The notes beneath the pieces were generated by a model that did not search any database, had not been told where the DNA came from, and worked only from the letters and a program-made list of their open reading frames with translations. Positions 40,872 through 49,651 of a DNA stretch of 64,000 bases are shown here, piece after piece. A program made the translations under genes and the position numbers. Location: contig NZ_CP011131.1 of NCBI RefSeq assembly GCF_001442805.1, positions 5,022,001-5,086,000 on the forward strand, written 5' to 3'. This DNA comes from Lysobacter gummosus. Its GTDB lineage: Bacteria > Pseudomonadota > Gammaproteobacteria > Xanthomonadales > Xanthomonadaceae. How positions within the stretch are numbered: the first letter of the stretch is position 1; every line of letters begins with the position of its first letter.

Positions 40872-42077
40872 ATGCTCCCTGCCTCCACCGCCCCGGCGCG
40901 GATCGAACACCTCGACGCGCTACGCGGGCTGGCGCTGTTCGGCATCGCGATGGTCAACGTCGGCGTGTTCGCTTCGCCCTGGTGGGGCCTGGGCACGAGC
41001 GATCCCGGCTTCGCCGCGCCGCTGGACCGCGCGGTCAACGCGCTGGTGGCGATGGTGTTCGAGATGAAGTTCTACCTGCTGTTCTCGTTCCTGTTCGGCT
41101 ACAGCTTCAGCCTGCAGCTCAGCGCCGCCCGCCGCGCCGGCGAAGCTTTCGCGCCGCGCATGGGCCGGCGCCTGCTGGGCTTATGGGCGATCGGCCTGGC
41201 GCATGCCTTGCTGCTGTTCCATGGCGACATCCTCACGACCTACGCGCTGATGGGCGCGCTGCTGCTGGCGATGCATCAGGCGCCCGAAGCGCTGGCCGTG
41301 CGCCGCGCCAACCGCTTGCTGCTGCTGACCGCTGCGGCCTGGGCCGGATTCGCGGTGCTGGTGTGGATCGACGGCGCGCCGGCCGGCGACGCCGCCGCGG
41401 TGGCGCCGCAGGCCCGCGCCGCGCTGATCGGCTTCAGCGGCGATCCGGGCGAAGTGCTGTCCGCGCGCGTCGATGCGCTGTGGTCGAGCGCGTGGGTGAT
41501 CGCCGGCCTGCAAGCGCCGTGCGCGCTGGCGATGTTCCTGTACGGGATGATCGCCGGCCGGCGCCAGATCCTCGCCCGCGTCGATCACTACCAGCCGCTG
41601 CTGCGCACGGTGCGGCGATGGGGCCTGGCCATCGGCCTGCCGGCGGCGGCGTTGTTCGCCGCCGTGCAGACCTGGGCGCCGGGCGGCGCACTGGAATTGT
41701 TCGCGCTGGCGCTGTCGATCGTGACCGCGCCGCTGCTGTGCCTGGCCTACGTGGCCGTGGCCATGCGCGTATTCGCCGGCCGCGGCGGCGCGCGCATCGC
41801 GCGGGCGCTGGCGCCGGCCGGACGCATGGCGCTGTCGAACTATCTGCTGCAATCGTTCGTGCTGTCGCTGCTGTTCACCGGTTACGGCCTGGGCCTGATG
41901 GGACGGATTTCGCCGCTGGGCTGTGTCGCGGTGGTGGCGGTGCTGTTCGGCGCGCAACTGTGGCTGAGCGATGCCTGGCTGCGGCGCCACGCCTACGGCC
42001 CGGTGGAATGGCTGCTGCGCGCGATCACCATCGGCGCGTGGCCGCGCGCGCAGGCGGCGGCTTACCCGTCGCGCTGA
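40872..42077 (+). CDS. DUF418/YeiB-family membrane protein
   Basis: 401 residues with about ten membrane helices. The opening RIEHLDALRGLALFGIAMVNV is the hallmark of the acyltransferase-3-like DUF418 family, and the C-terminal DUF418 region contains GRMALSNYLLQSFVLSLLF and YGPVEWLLRAI. Members are thought to acylate or otherwise modify cell-surface or small molecules, but function is unproven. It lies 267 bases before the RiPP exporter genes on the same strand, and a link to that pathway is possible but unsupported. Confidence 0.88.
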   Translation: MLPASTAPARIEHLDALRGLALFGIAMVNVGVFASPWWGLGTSDPGFAAPLDRAVNALVAMVFEMKFYLLFSFLFGYSFSLQLSAARRAGEAFAPRMGRRLLGLWAIGLAHALLLFHGDILTTYALMGALLLAMHQAPEALAVRRANRLLLLTAAAWAGFAVLVWIDGAPAGDAAAVAPQARAALIGFSGDPGEVLSARVDALWSSAWVIAGLQAPCALAMFLYGMIAGRRQILARVDHYQPLLRTVRRWGLAIGLPAAALFAAVQTWAPGGALELFALALSIVTAPLLCLAYVAVAMRVFAGRGGARIARALAPAGRMALSNYLLQSFVLSLLFTGYGLGLMGRISPLGCVAVVAVLFGAQLWLSDAWLRRHAYGPVEWLLRAITIGAWPRAQAAAYPSR

Positions 42078-42344
42078 ACCCGACGGCGATCGATTCGAAG
42101 GCATCGTCCGCGCCGTCCGGCGCCGACGATGAACGCGGCGCCGCCGTACTGCGCACCGAATGACCACTGTCACCTGTGCTCGGAACCGTGACCGGCTTCG
42201 ACAATCGCGGCGTAGTCAGTCACGCGGACATGTACGAGACTCAATGGCCCACCGTCGTCGCCAGGAGACTGCGCGCGCCGCCGTGATCATCGCCATCCGC
42301 CCACATACTCGCCTCGCGCCGGCCGCGCGCGTCTGACGGTCCTC

Positions 42345-43610
42345 GTGCGCGACGACCTGTTCCGACGCGAAATGCTCGACGCCAGGAAACAGCGCTGGCT
42401 CGGCAGCATTCGCCTGCCGGTTTCGCGCATGGGTTGGCCGATGGCGGCGTTGGCCCTGGCCGCGTTGATCGCGCTGATCGCCTTGCTGGGATTGGGCCGT
42501 TACACCCGCAGCGAACGCGCCAGCGGCCTGCTGGTGCCGCAAGGCGGTCTGCTCGCGCTCAGCGCGCCCGCCTCCGGCAGCCTGCTGCGCAGCCATGTGC
42601 GCGAAGGCCAGCGCGTTTCGCGCGGACAGATCCTGCTGGAGATTTCCTCCGAGATCGACAGCCCGGCCCTGCGCGCCGGCGTCGGCCAAGCGGTCGGCGC
42701 GGAACTGGCGGTGCAGCGCGCGCGCCTGCTGGCCGATCGCGACGCGCTCGAACGCGAGCGCCAGGACAATTCAGCGCAACTGCGCCAACGCATCGCCGCC
42801 GCGCGCGACCGCGTCGCCCTGGCCGAGGCGCAATTGCGCCTGCGCCGCGAACAGGCCGCGCAGGCGCAGCGATTGGCGCGGCAGGTGCAGCCGCTGCGCG
42901 GCGACAAACTGCTCAGCGACGTGCAGTGGCAGCAGTACGAAACCACCCGCATCGAAGCCCAGACCCGGGTCCAGGACGCCCAGCGCGACGGCTTGAGCGC
43001 CGCGCGCGAACTGGCCGACGCGCAATCGGCGCTGCAGCAACTGCCGCAGCGATTGAGCGAGCAACGTAACCGCATCGAACGCGAGCTGGCCGGCATCGCC
43101 CAGGACGACGCGCGCAACGAAGGCCGCCGCCGCATCGCCGTGATAGCGCCCCGCGACGGCCGCATCGCTGCGCTCGCCGGGGTCGAAGGCCAGGCGGTCG
43201 CCGCCGGCCAGCGATTGCTGTCGCTGCTGCCCGAACACGCGCCGATGCAGGCCGAGTTGTGGGTGTCCGACCGCGCCGTCGGCCTGATCGCGCCGGGCAC
43301 GCCGGTCGCGCTGCGCTACGCCGGCTTTCCGTATCAGCGTTACGGCCTGCAACGCGGGCGCGTGCTCGACATCGCCCGCGGCGCGCTGTCGCCGGAAGAA
43401 ATCCGCGTACGCACCGGTTTGTCGGTCGCAGCGCCGGCGTGGCGCGTCGGCGTCGCCCTGGACCGGCAATCGATCGGCGCACACGCACTGCCGGCGCAGA
43501 TGCGCGTGGATGCCGATCTGCTGCTCGAACGCCGCCGTCTGTACGAATACCTGCTGGCGCCGCTGTCGGCCCAGGCCGCAACGCGCGAGACGATGCGGGC
43601 CGCGCCATGA
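42345..43610 (+). CDS. HlyD-type periplasmic adaptor of the RiPP exporter
   Basis: 421 residues from GTG (MRDDLFRREMLDARKQRWLGSI). It has one membrane helix (about 31-48), a beta-sandwich/lipoyl half (LLVPQGGLLALSAPASGSLLRSHVREGQRVSRGQILLEI), a long coiled coil (about 100-245) and the closing beta domain (VIAPRDGRIAALAGVEGQAV, LWVSDRAVGLIAPGTPVALRY). It would connect the C39-ABC exporter to an outer-membrane TolC duct. Its stop overlaps the exporter ATG as ATGA. Such adaptors travel with bacteriocin and double-glycine peptide exporters. First gene of the putative graspetide operon. Confidence 0.9.
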   Translation: MRDDLFRREMLDARKQRWLGSIRLPVSRMGWPMAALALAALIALIALLGLGRYTRSERASGLLVPQGGLLALSAPASGSLLRSHVREGQRVSRGQILLEISSEIDSPALRAGVGQAVGAELAVQRARLLADRDALERERQDNSAQLRQRIAAARDRVALAEAQLRLRREQAAQAQRLARQVQPLRGDKLLSDVQWQQYETTRIEAQTRVQDAQRDGLSAARELADAQSALQQLPQRLSEQRNRIERELAGIAQDDARNEGRRRIAVIAPRDGRIAALAGVEGQAVAAGQRLLSLLPEHAPMQAELWVSDRAVGLIAPGTPVALRYAGFPYQRYGLQRGRVLDIARGALSPEEIRVRTGLSVAAPAWRVGVALDRQSIGAHALPAQMRVDADLLLERRRLYEYLLAPLSAQAATRETMRAAP

Positions 43611-45760
43611 GCCGCAAGCCGCTGCCCGCGATCCAGCAGAACGAACTGGCCGAATGCGGTCTGGCCTGCCTGGCGATGATCGCGATCCATCACGGCCACG
43701 ACATCGATCTGGCCAGCCTGCGCCGGCGCTTTCCGGTATCGCCGCGCGGCGCCACCCTGGCGCGCCTGATCAAGACCGCCGGCGCGCTCGGCTTCGACAC
43801 CCGGCCGCTGCGCGCGGAGATCGAGCACCTGCCCGATCTGCAACTGCCGTGCGTGCTGCACTGGGACCTCAACCATTTCGTCGTGCTCAAGCGCATCGCC
43901 CGTGGCCGCGCCGAGATCCACGACCCGGCGCGCGGCGCGGTGACGATGCCGCTGGCCGAATTCGGCCGCCACTACACCGGCATCGCCCTGGAACTGACGC
44001 CGCGCCCGGATTTCGCGCCGATGCGCGAGCGGCAACGGCTGAGCCTGCGCGCGCTGGCCGGGCAGATCGTCGGATTGCGCCGCGCAGCACTGCAGATCCT
44101 GGCCCTGGCGGTAAGCCTGGAAGCGTTCACCCTGCTGCTGCCGATGGCGATGCAATGGGTGATCGACCGCGTGCTGGTATCGGCCGATGTCGAACTGTTG
44201 CACCTGCTCGGCATCGGCTTCCTCGCGGTGGTGCTGTTCCAGTCGGCGATCACCGCGATGCGCGGCTGGCTGGTCGCCGACCTGGGCGCGGCGCTGAATT
44301 CGCAGTGGTTAGCCAATCTGTTCGGCCATCTGCTGCGGTTGCCGCTGGATTTCTTCGAGAAGCGCCACGTCGGCGGGGTGATGTCGCGTTTCGTCTCGGT
44401 GCAGGCGATCCAGCAGACCCTGACCGGCAGCTTCGTGGAAAGCCTGCTCGACGGCTTCACCGTGGTGCTGGTGCTCGCGTTGCTGCTGCTCTACAGCCCG
44501 CCGCTGACCGCGCTGGTGCTGGCCGCGTTCGCGCTGTACGCGGGACTGCGCTGGGCCGCGTTCCGGCGTCTGCGCCGGCTCAAGGAAGAACAACTGATCC
44601 AGGTCGCGCAACAGCAGAGCCTGCTGATCGAAGCGATCCAGGGCGTGCAGACGATCAAGCTGGGCAACAAACAGGACGAGCGCCGCGCGCGCATCGCCAA
44701 CGCCAGCGTCGAGGTCGCCAATCGCGAAGCCGCGATCAGCCGCACCACCGCGGTGTTCTCCGCGCTGTCCAAGCTGGTATTCGGCGCGCAGCGCGTGCTG
44801 CTGATCTGGATCTGCGCCTGGATGACCCTGCAGGGCCGTTTCACCGCCGGCATGATGGTGGTATTCGTCGCCTACGCCGATCTGTTCGCGACCCGCACCG
44901 GCAGCCTGATCGACAAACTGGTGGATCTGCGCCTGCTCGGCCTGCACGCCCAGCGCATCGCCGACATCGCCCTGGAACCGCCGGAAGCGCACGTGCACAG
45001 CGACTACGCCGGGCCCGCGCCGGCGCCGCGCATCGAACTGGAAGGCGTGAGTTTCCGCTATGCCGACGATGAGCCGTGGATTCTGCGCGACTGCAGTTTT
45101 TCGATCGAAGCCGGCGAATCGGTCGCCATCGTCGGTCCCTCGGGTTGCGGCAAGACCACCCTCGCCAAATTGATGCTCGGCCTGCTGCGGCCGAGCGCCG
45201 GCACGATTCGCATCGGCGGCGTCGATATCCATCGCTACGGGCTGGCGGCGTATCGCGAGCTGTTCGGCGCGGTGATGCAGGAAGACGTGCTGTTCGCCGG
45301 TTCCATCGCGGAGAACATCGCCTTCTTCGATCCGGCCGCGAGCCAGGAGCAGATCGAAGCGGCCGCGCGCGCCGCGCGCATTCACGACGACATTCTCGCC
45401 ATGGCGATGGGTTACGAGACCTTGGTCGGCGATCTGGGCCAATCGCTGTCGGGCGGACAGAAGCAACGCGTGGTGCTGGCACGAGCGTTGTACCAGCGGC
45501 CTTCGATCCTGCTGCTGGACGAAGCCACCAGCCATCTGGACGTGGCGCGCGAGCACGAGATCAATCGCGAGATCGCCGCGTTGCGCATCACCCGCATCGT
45601 CATCGCCCATCGGCCCGACACGATACGCAGCGCCGATCGCGTCGTGTCCTTGCGCGACGGCGTCAGTGAACAGTTCACAACCAATCAATACGCAATCCCG
45701 ATTCATTCGCGAGCACACGACGAAACTGCGATCGCCTTGGGCAAATCGCGTGTTTTGTAG
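43607..45760 (+). CDS. C39 peptidase-containing ABC exporter (double-glycine leader processing)
   Basis: 717 residues. The N-terminal C39 peptidase (about 1-130) has catalytic Cys17 in NELAECGLACLAMI, His in WDLNHFVVL and Asp in EIHDPARG. The membrane domain (about 160-450) has six helices. The ATPase domain has Walker A GPSGCGKTT, signature LSGGQKQRVVLARAL, Walker B ILLLDEAT and an H-loop IAHRPDT. All catalytic residues are present, so it should cleave the leader after Gly-Gly and export the peptide in one step. The tiny gene 80 bases downstream encodes exactly such a leader. Confidence 0.95.
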   Translation: MSRKPLPAIQQNELAECGLACLAMIAIHHGHDIDLASLRRRFPVSPRGATLARLIKTAGALGFDTRPLRAEIEHLPDLQLPCVLHWDLNHFVVLKRIARGRAEIHDPARGAVTMPLAEFGRHYTGIALELTPRPDFAPMRERQRLSLRALAGQIVGLRRAALQILALAVSLEAFTLLLPMAMQWVIDRVLVSADVELLHLLGIGFLAVVLFQSAITAMRGWLVADLGAALNSQWLANLFGHLLRLPLDFFEKRHVGGVMSRFVSVQAIQQTLTGSFVESLLDGFTVVLVLALLLLYSPPLTALVLAAFALYAGLRWAAFRRLRRLKEEQLIQVAQQQSLLIEAIQGVQTIKLGNKQDERRARIANASVEVANREAAISRTTAVFSALSKLVFGAQRVLLIWICAWMTLQGRFTAGMMVVFVAYADLFATRTGSLIDKLVDLRLLGLHAQRIADIALEPPEAHVHSDYAGPAPAPRIELEGVSFRYADDEPWILRDCSFSIEAGESVAIVGPSGCGKTTLAKLMLGLLRPSAGTIRIGGVDIHRYGLAAYRELFGAVMQEDVLFAGSIAENIAFFDPAASQEQIEAAARAARIHDDILAMAMGYETLVGDLGQSLSGGQKQRVVLARALYQRPSILLLDEATSHLDVAREHEINREIAALRITRIVIAHRPDTIRSADRVVSLRDGVSEQFTTNQYAIPIHSRAHDETAIALGKSRVL

Positions 45761-45840
45761 TTGCTAGCATCGGTGCACGTGCCGACGCCGGAACGGCCTT
45801 TCAACTCTTTCCGGCACTACGTTTCTCTGGAGAAAACTTC

Positions 45841-46011
45841 ATGAGCAAGCAAGAAGTACAAGCGCAGAACGAAGCCGTCCGTCCGCTCGCCCGCGTCGCC
45901 GCGCGCGAGCTGTCGCTGGAAGAGATCGCGGCGATTTCCGGCGGCAAGGGCGACACCACCCACGCCACCGGCCCCGGCGGCGACGATCCGGGCGATCCGG
46001 ACCTGGTGTAA
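45841..46011 (+). CDS. Graspetide precursor peptide with double-glycine leader
   Basis: 56 residues, with GGAGA seven bases before the ATG. The leader (1-35) ends ELSLEEIAAISGG, the classical double-glycine pattern cut by C39 peptidases. The 21-residue core (36-56) starts KGD, continues TTHATGPGGDD and ends PGDPDLV. Three Thr (39, 40, 43) and a Lys (36) face five Asp (38, 48, 49, 52, 54), the donor/acceptor layout needed for side-chain ester or amide rings made by ATP-grasp ligases. There is no Cys or Ser in the core, which argues against lanthipeptides. The microviridin leader motif PFFARFL is absent. It lies between the C39 exporter and the ATP-grasp gene. I recall, without being able to check, a Lysobacter graspetide group named for a THAT motif. 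Confidence 0.9.
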   Translation: MSKQEVQAQNEAVRPLARVAARELSLEEIAAISGGKGDTTHATGPGGDDPGDPDLV

Positions 46012-46090
46012 TCGCGTCTAACGCGGATCGTAACGGCGGACTCGCGCGCGAGCGAGGCGCGCGGAAACCTGGCGATCGGCATTGACCACT

Positions 46091-46118
46091 CGGCACGCCC
46101 TGTTCGCAGGGCGTGCCG
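46091..46118 (+). promoter_or_regulatory. Strong hairpin between precursor and ligase genes
   Basis: CGGCACGCCCTG, loop TTCG, CAGGGCGTGCCG: a perfect 12-pair stem with a four-base loop, 80 bases after the precursor stop and 40 before the ligase ATG. There is no T-run. It may partly stop transcription or protect the 3-prime end of precursor mRNA, giving more precursor than enzyme (inference). Confidence 0.75.
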
Positions 46119-46157
46119 ATCTTCGCAACCTGTGTTGCGCGCACCCGCAGAACCGCG

Positions 46158-47279
46158 ATGACCGCTTACCGACGCCCCCTGATTCTTTCCGCGCTGGCCC
46201 ACGACATCCACGCCTCCTCGGTGCGCTGGGCGCTGCGCGCCAGCGGCATCGACGCGGTCTGGGCCGGCTCGCTGGCGCAATCCGAACTCGGCCCGATGTC
46301 GCTGCATTGCGATGCCGACACCGGCCTGCGCATGAGCGGCGCGCTCGACGGCGACAGCATCGGCGCGGTCTGGTACCGGCGCGCGCGCAATCCCGAATCC
46401 TTTCCGCGCGCGCACGACGGCGATCAGGCCTTCCTGCGCGGCGAATGGGGCCGCTTTCTCAAGAACGTGTACGCCCTGACCGATCACGGTGCGGACCGTC
46501 TGTGGGTCAACCGCCCCAACGCGGCCGCGATGGCCGAGAACAAACTCGTGCAGCTGCGCGCCGCGCACCGCTGCGGCCTGCGCTTTCCGCCGACGCTGGT
46601 CTCGCACGACCCGCAGGAAATCCGCCGGTTCGTCCAGCGCCATGGCCGCGTGGTCTACAAGCCGTTCATGACCCACACCTGGAAGGACGCCGAAACCGGG
46701 CGCATGTTCAGCACCTACGCGCGCATCGTCGAGCCGGAGATGCTGGAGGACGACGCCAGCCTGCTGCACTGCCCCGGCATCTATCAGGTCTATGTCGATA
46801 AACGCTGCGACCTGCGCGTGACCGCCATCGGCGACCGCTATTTCGCCGCGCGCCTGCACACCCAGCACGACGACGGCTTCGTCGATTGGCGGGTGCGGCA
46901 GTCGGTGCAGGGCTTGCGCGCCGAGCCCGGCGAGCTGTCGGCCTCCGATCAGGCCAAGCTTGCGGCATTGATGCGCGAGCTGGGGTTGGTGTTCGGCTGC
47001 ATCGATCTGGCCATCGATGCGAACGGCGACGCGCACTTTCTCGAGGTCAATCAGGCCGGCCAGTTCCTGTTCGTGGAAGACCTGCTGCCGTCGCTGCCGC
47101 TGCTGCGGGCGATGAGCGCGATGCTGGCCGAGGGCCGGCCGGATTATTCGCTGGCGACGATCGCGCAGGTGTCCTATGCCGACTACTGCGCGAGCGAAGA
47201 GCATCGGGAGTGGTGGGCGCAGGCGAGCGAGACGTTGCGCGATCGCAGTCCGGCGGCTTCGGGGATTACCTTGGAGTAA
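46158..47279 (+). CDS. ATP-grasp peptide ligase (MvdC/MvdD-type, graspetide macrocyclase)
   Basis: 373 residues from MTAYRRPLILSALAHDIHA. A GTG at 46113 is in frame but lies inside the hairpin. The family's hallmarks are NRPNAAAMAENKLVQLRAAHRCGLRFPPTLVS (Lys129), VVYKPF (Lys168, ATP binding), IYQVYVDKRCDLRVTAIGDRYFAARLHTQ (Arg220) and the metal-binding FLEVNQAGQF (Glu296, Asn298). These enzymes phosphorylate Asp or Glu side chains and join them to Thr, Ser or Lys side chains of a precursor. A single ligase is present, so one enzyme should make all rings. No acetyltransferase or second ligase is adjacent. Confidence 0.92.
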   Translation: MTAYRRPLILSALAHDIHASSVRWALRASGIDAVWAGSLAQSELGPMSLHCDADTGLRMSGALDGDSIGAVWYRRARNPESFPRAHDGDQAFLRGEWGRFLKNVYALTDHGADRLWVNRPNAAAMAENKLVQLRAAHRCGLRFPPTLVSHDPQEIRRFVQRHGRVVYKPFMTHTWKDAETGRMFSTYARIVEPEMLEDDASLLHCPGIYQVYVDKRCDLRVTAIGDRYFAARLHTQHDDGFVDWRVRQSVQGLRAEPGELSASDQAKLAALMRELGLVFGCIDLAIDANGDAHFLEVNQAGQFLFVEDLLPSLPLLRAMSAMLAEGRPDYSLATIAQVSYADYCASEEHREWWAQASETLRDRSPAASGITLE

Positions 47280-47306
47280 TCACGGGCTTCTGGGGCAGGT
47301 GGCTCT

Positions 47307-47417
47307 TGTGGGAGGGGCTTCAGCCCCGATGCTTTTCGATCAGATCGAATTGGGATTCGATGATTGGGATGCGCCGCGACCGGAGCGAAAAGCATCGGGG
47401 CTGAAGCCCCTCCCACA
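47307..47417. repeat. Inverted GGGGCTTCAGCCCC-type repeat
   Basis: TGTGGGAGGGGCTTCAGCCC with CGATGCTTTTCG opens it and CGAAAAGCATCGGGGCTGAAG with CCCCTCCCACA closes it. Same family as 10205-10288 and 48829-48947. It lies between the convergent ATP-grasp and LpxR-like genes and may end both transcripts. Confidence 0.88.
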
Positions 47418-47452
47418 AAAACAACTTTCCACATGGCTACGCCGCGATCGAC

Positions 47453-48517
47453 TCACAGCGCCCGGCTCACCGTGAAGCTGCCGAACACCGGCGTCTGCTT
47501 TTGCCCATCGAACTCGCGCGTGCGGTGATAACGCGCCAGCGCGAACTTCCACCGTCCGCGCATCACCGCGATGCCATAACCCACTTCACCCACGAACGGC
47601 CGCTTGTCCACGCTGTGGCTGTGGCGAAAGGTATTGCCGTCCAGGGTGATGTCGCGCAGCACCCAGCGCACGTCCGAGGTCAGGAACAGATGCGCGCCGA
47701 ACGGACGGTCGCCGGTGTTGTAGTGCCGGGTCGGCGCGGTGTTCTCGCCGGCCGGACGCAGCGGCGTGCTGCCGAAATCGTCCGGCAGGCGCAGGCCGAA
47801 GCGCACTTCGGCGCCGGTGTTGGCGTAGGTGGCCAGATTGCCGAAACTGCCGCCGTAATGACTTATCGCATCCCAGCCCCAGGTGCCGTTGTGGGCATCG
47901 CCGGCCGAATAGCGATGCATGCGCTCGTGAACGATGCGGAACACCGGCTCGTCGTGCAGCTGGTTGTCCCAACCCTTGAAGGTCTCATCGCCCAGCGCCT
48001 TGTGCACCGCGTTCTGCACCTGCTTGCCGAGCGCGGACGGGCCGACGATGCCGAACTGCAACTGCGTGGTCTGCAGGTAGTCGCCGGTGCGCGCGTTGTA
48101 ACCCAGGCCCATCAGCAGGCCGGCGGCGTAGGGCCGGTCGTCCTCGATCAGGTCGCGGCGACTGAAGTCGGTCGGGGTGAAGATGCCCTGGGCGAAGGTC
48201 GCGATCATGTTGCGCTGCTCGAAACCCTGCGCCGGCTGTAGCGCATCGAGATGGCGATTGACCCAGCGCGCCAGGCGCGGAATGCAGGGATCGTCGGTGT
48301 AGTCGGCCAGATTCGGCGACACCAGGGTCAGCTGGATGCCGTTGCTGTAGCCCTGGTCCTGGCCGCCGAACAAATCGTTGTCCAGGCGCAGATTGACCGT
48401 GGGCGGCAGGCGGGTGTGACCGTTGGTGCAGGCCTGCCGACCTTGCGCGGCGGCGTCGTTCGCGTGCACGGCGGCCGCGGCGAGCAGGACGGAGAAGAAC
48501 AGTGCGTTAGGGCGCAT
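47453..48517 (-). CDS. LpxR-family outer-membrane lipid A deacylase-like protein
   Basis: 354 residues from MRPNALFFSVLLAAAAVHANDAAAQG (signal peptide). The mature barrel contains the LpxR signature LRLDNDLFGGQDQGYSNGIQL and GWDNQLHDEPVFRI, and ends SFTVSRAL. LpxR removes the 3-prime acyloxyacyl chain of lipid A at the outer membrane. The active-site Asn/Asp/Ser/His pattern appears kept, so activity is plausible. Many annotated homologues are untested. Single gene with a repeat downstream and another upstream. Confidence 0.85.
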   Translation of the reverse strand: MRPNALFFSVLLAAAAVHANDAAAQGRQACTNGHTRLPPTVNLRLDNDLFGGQDQGYSNGIQLTLVSPNLADYTDDPCIPRLARWVNRHLDALQPAQGFEQRNMIATFAQGIFTPTDFSRRDLIEDDRPYAAGLLMGLGYNARTGDYLQTTQLQFGIVGPSALGKQVQNAVHKALGDETFKGWDNQLHDEPVFRIVHERMHRYSAGDAHNGTWGWDAISHYGGSFGNLATYANTGAEVRFGLRLPDDFGSTPLRPAGENTAPTRHYNTGDRPFGAHLFLTSDVRWVLRDITLDGNTFRHSHSVDKRPFVGEVGYGIAVMRGRWKFALARYHRTREFDGQKQTPVFGSFTVSRAL

Positions 48518-48828
48518 GGAAGGATTCGGCAATACAGGGCCGCGGCTGCGCGGGTGCGCGCCGGGCGATTGGGAAGCGACGCGGGACAAACCGCGCCGGG
48601 CACCGTGGCGGCCGTCGGGCGACGCGGGGTCGCAATGGCGGCGTGGCTGCGGATCGGCGCACAAGTTCGCACGGATCGTCGGCGACGGCGTTCGCAGCCT
48701 CGCGACGGATTGTCCCGCCGATGGTGCTTGAGACGGCCGGCAGCGTCTTTGCCGGATGAGCCGGCTGGCCTGCGTGGTTTTGTGGCAGGCGGCTTTTGCG
48801 GGAAGCACCTTTGTGGAAGGGCCGGTTG

Positions 48829-48947
48829 TTGTGGGAGAGGCTTCAGCCCCGATGCTTTCGGATCAGATCGCGGTGATGCTCGATGCCTGGCGCTTGTAAG
48901 GGCGAAGCTATCTGAGCGAAGAGCATCGGGGCTGAAGCCCCTCCACA
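48829..48947. repeat. Inverted GGGGCTTCAGCCCC-type repeat (third copy)
   Basis: TTGTGGGAGAGGCTTCAGCC with CCGATGCTTTC opens it and GAGCATCGGGGCTGAAGCCC with CTCCACA closes it. It occupies the middle of the 466-base gap between the LpxR-like and DUF3224 genes, which otherwise shows no gene. Confidence 0.85.
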
Positions 48948-48983
48948 AGAGCGGCGCCGTCCTCCACTAAAGCGAAGCCTGCC

Positions 48984-49382
48984 TCAGCCCTCAGGCAACT
49001 CGTAATCGAACAAATAGAAATGCGCCCCACCCTCGCGCACATCGATGCTCATACGCCCGCTCAGCCCGACCAACTCGCCGGTGCCCGAGTCCGGCACCAC
49101 GGTCACGCTCAGATCGGCGCGACCGCGATCCATCAAACCGCGATGCACCATCAGGAAACTGCCGCTGCGCCCGGCCAGCGTGCCTTCGACTTTCTCCAGC
49201 GCGACGTAACCGGCCGAGCCCTTGGTCTGGGTCATCGCCGCCAGCATCTCGCCGCGGCTGCTGGCCTGCAGGTCGCCATGGAATTGCTTGTCCAGGGCCA
49301 TGCGGCCGAACTGGCCTTCGGCGGCCTCGTGCACCGGCTGCGGGCTCAGCGTGACGTTGAACGGACCTTCTATGTGCGGCAT
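48984..49382 (-). CDS. DUF3224 domain protein
   Basis: 132 residues: HIEGPFNVTLSPQP, then FGRMALDKQFHGDLQASSRGEMLAA, YVALEKVEGTLAGRSGSFLMVHRGLM and a C-terminal YLFDYELPEG. This matches the small beta-barrel DUF3224 family (allene-oxide-cyclase-like fold), function unknown. GGAG precedes the ATG. It diverges from the TonB receptor. Confidence 0.88.
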   Translation of the reverse strand: MPHIEGPFNVTLSPQPVHEAAEGQFGRMALDKQFHGDLQASSRGEMLAAMTQTKGSAGYVALEKVEGTLAGRSGSFLMVHRGLMDRGRADLSVTVVPDSGTGELVGLSGRMSIDVREGGAHFYLFDYELPEG

Positions 49383-49651
49383 GGCGGCTCTCCTGGCGAG
49401 GGACGGATACGATCGTAAAGGCTCAAGCTCGGGCAGATTAGACCTTCGTTGCGCATCCGCCCACAGGCGCGCGACCGCCACGCCGACGCCACTGCGGCAA
49501 CTTGCCGCACACCCCAACGCCCCCCCGCGGCCTAGCATCGTGCGCTTGTCCGCCGCCCGGCGGCGCGGCGGCCGCGCGTCCCGGCGGCCGCACTCTTCCC
49601 ATCCGCGATGCGCGGCAGCCGCCGCGCGCCGCCTTGCCCGTTATCTCCTGC

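Noticed and set aside
45841..46011. Lanthipeptide or unmodified class II bacteriocin precursor
   Set aside because: The core has no Cys or Ser and is short and acidic, and the adjacent modifying enzyme is an ATP-grasp ligase, not LanM.
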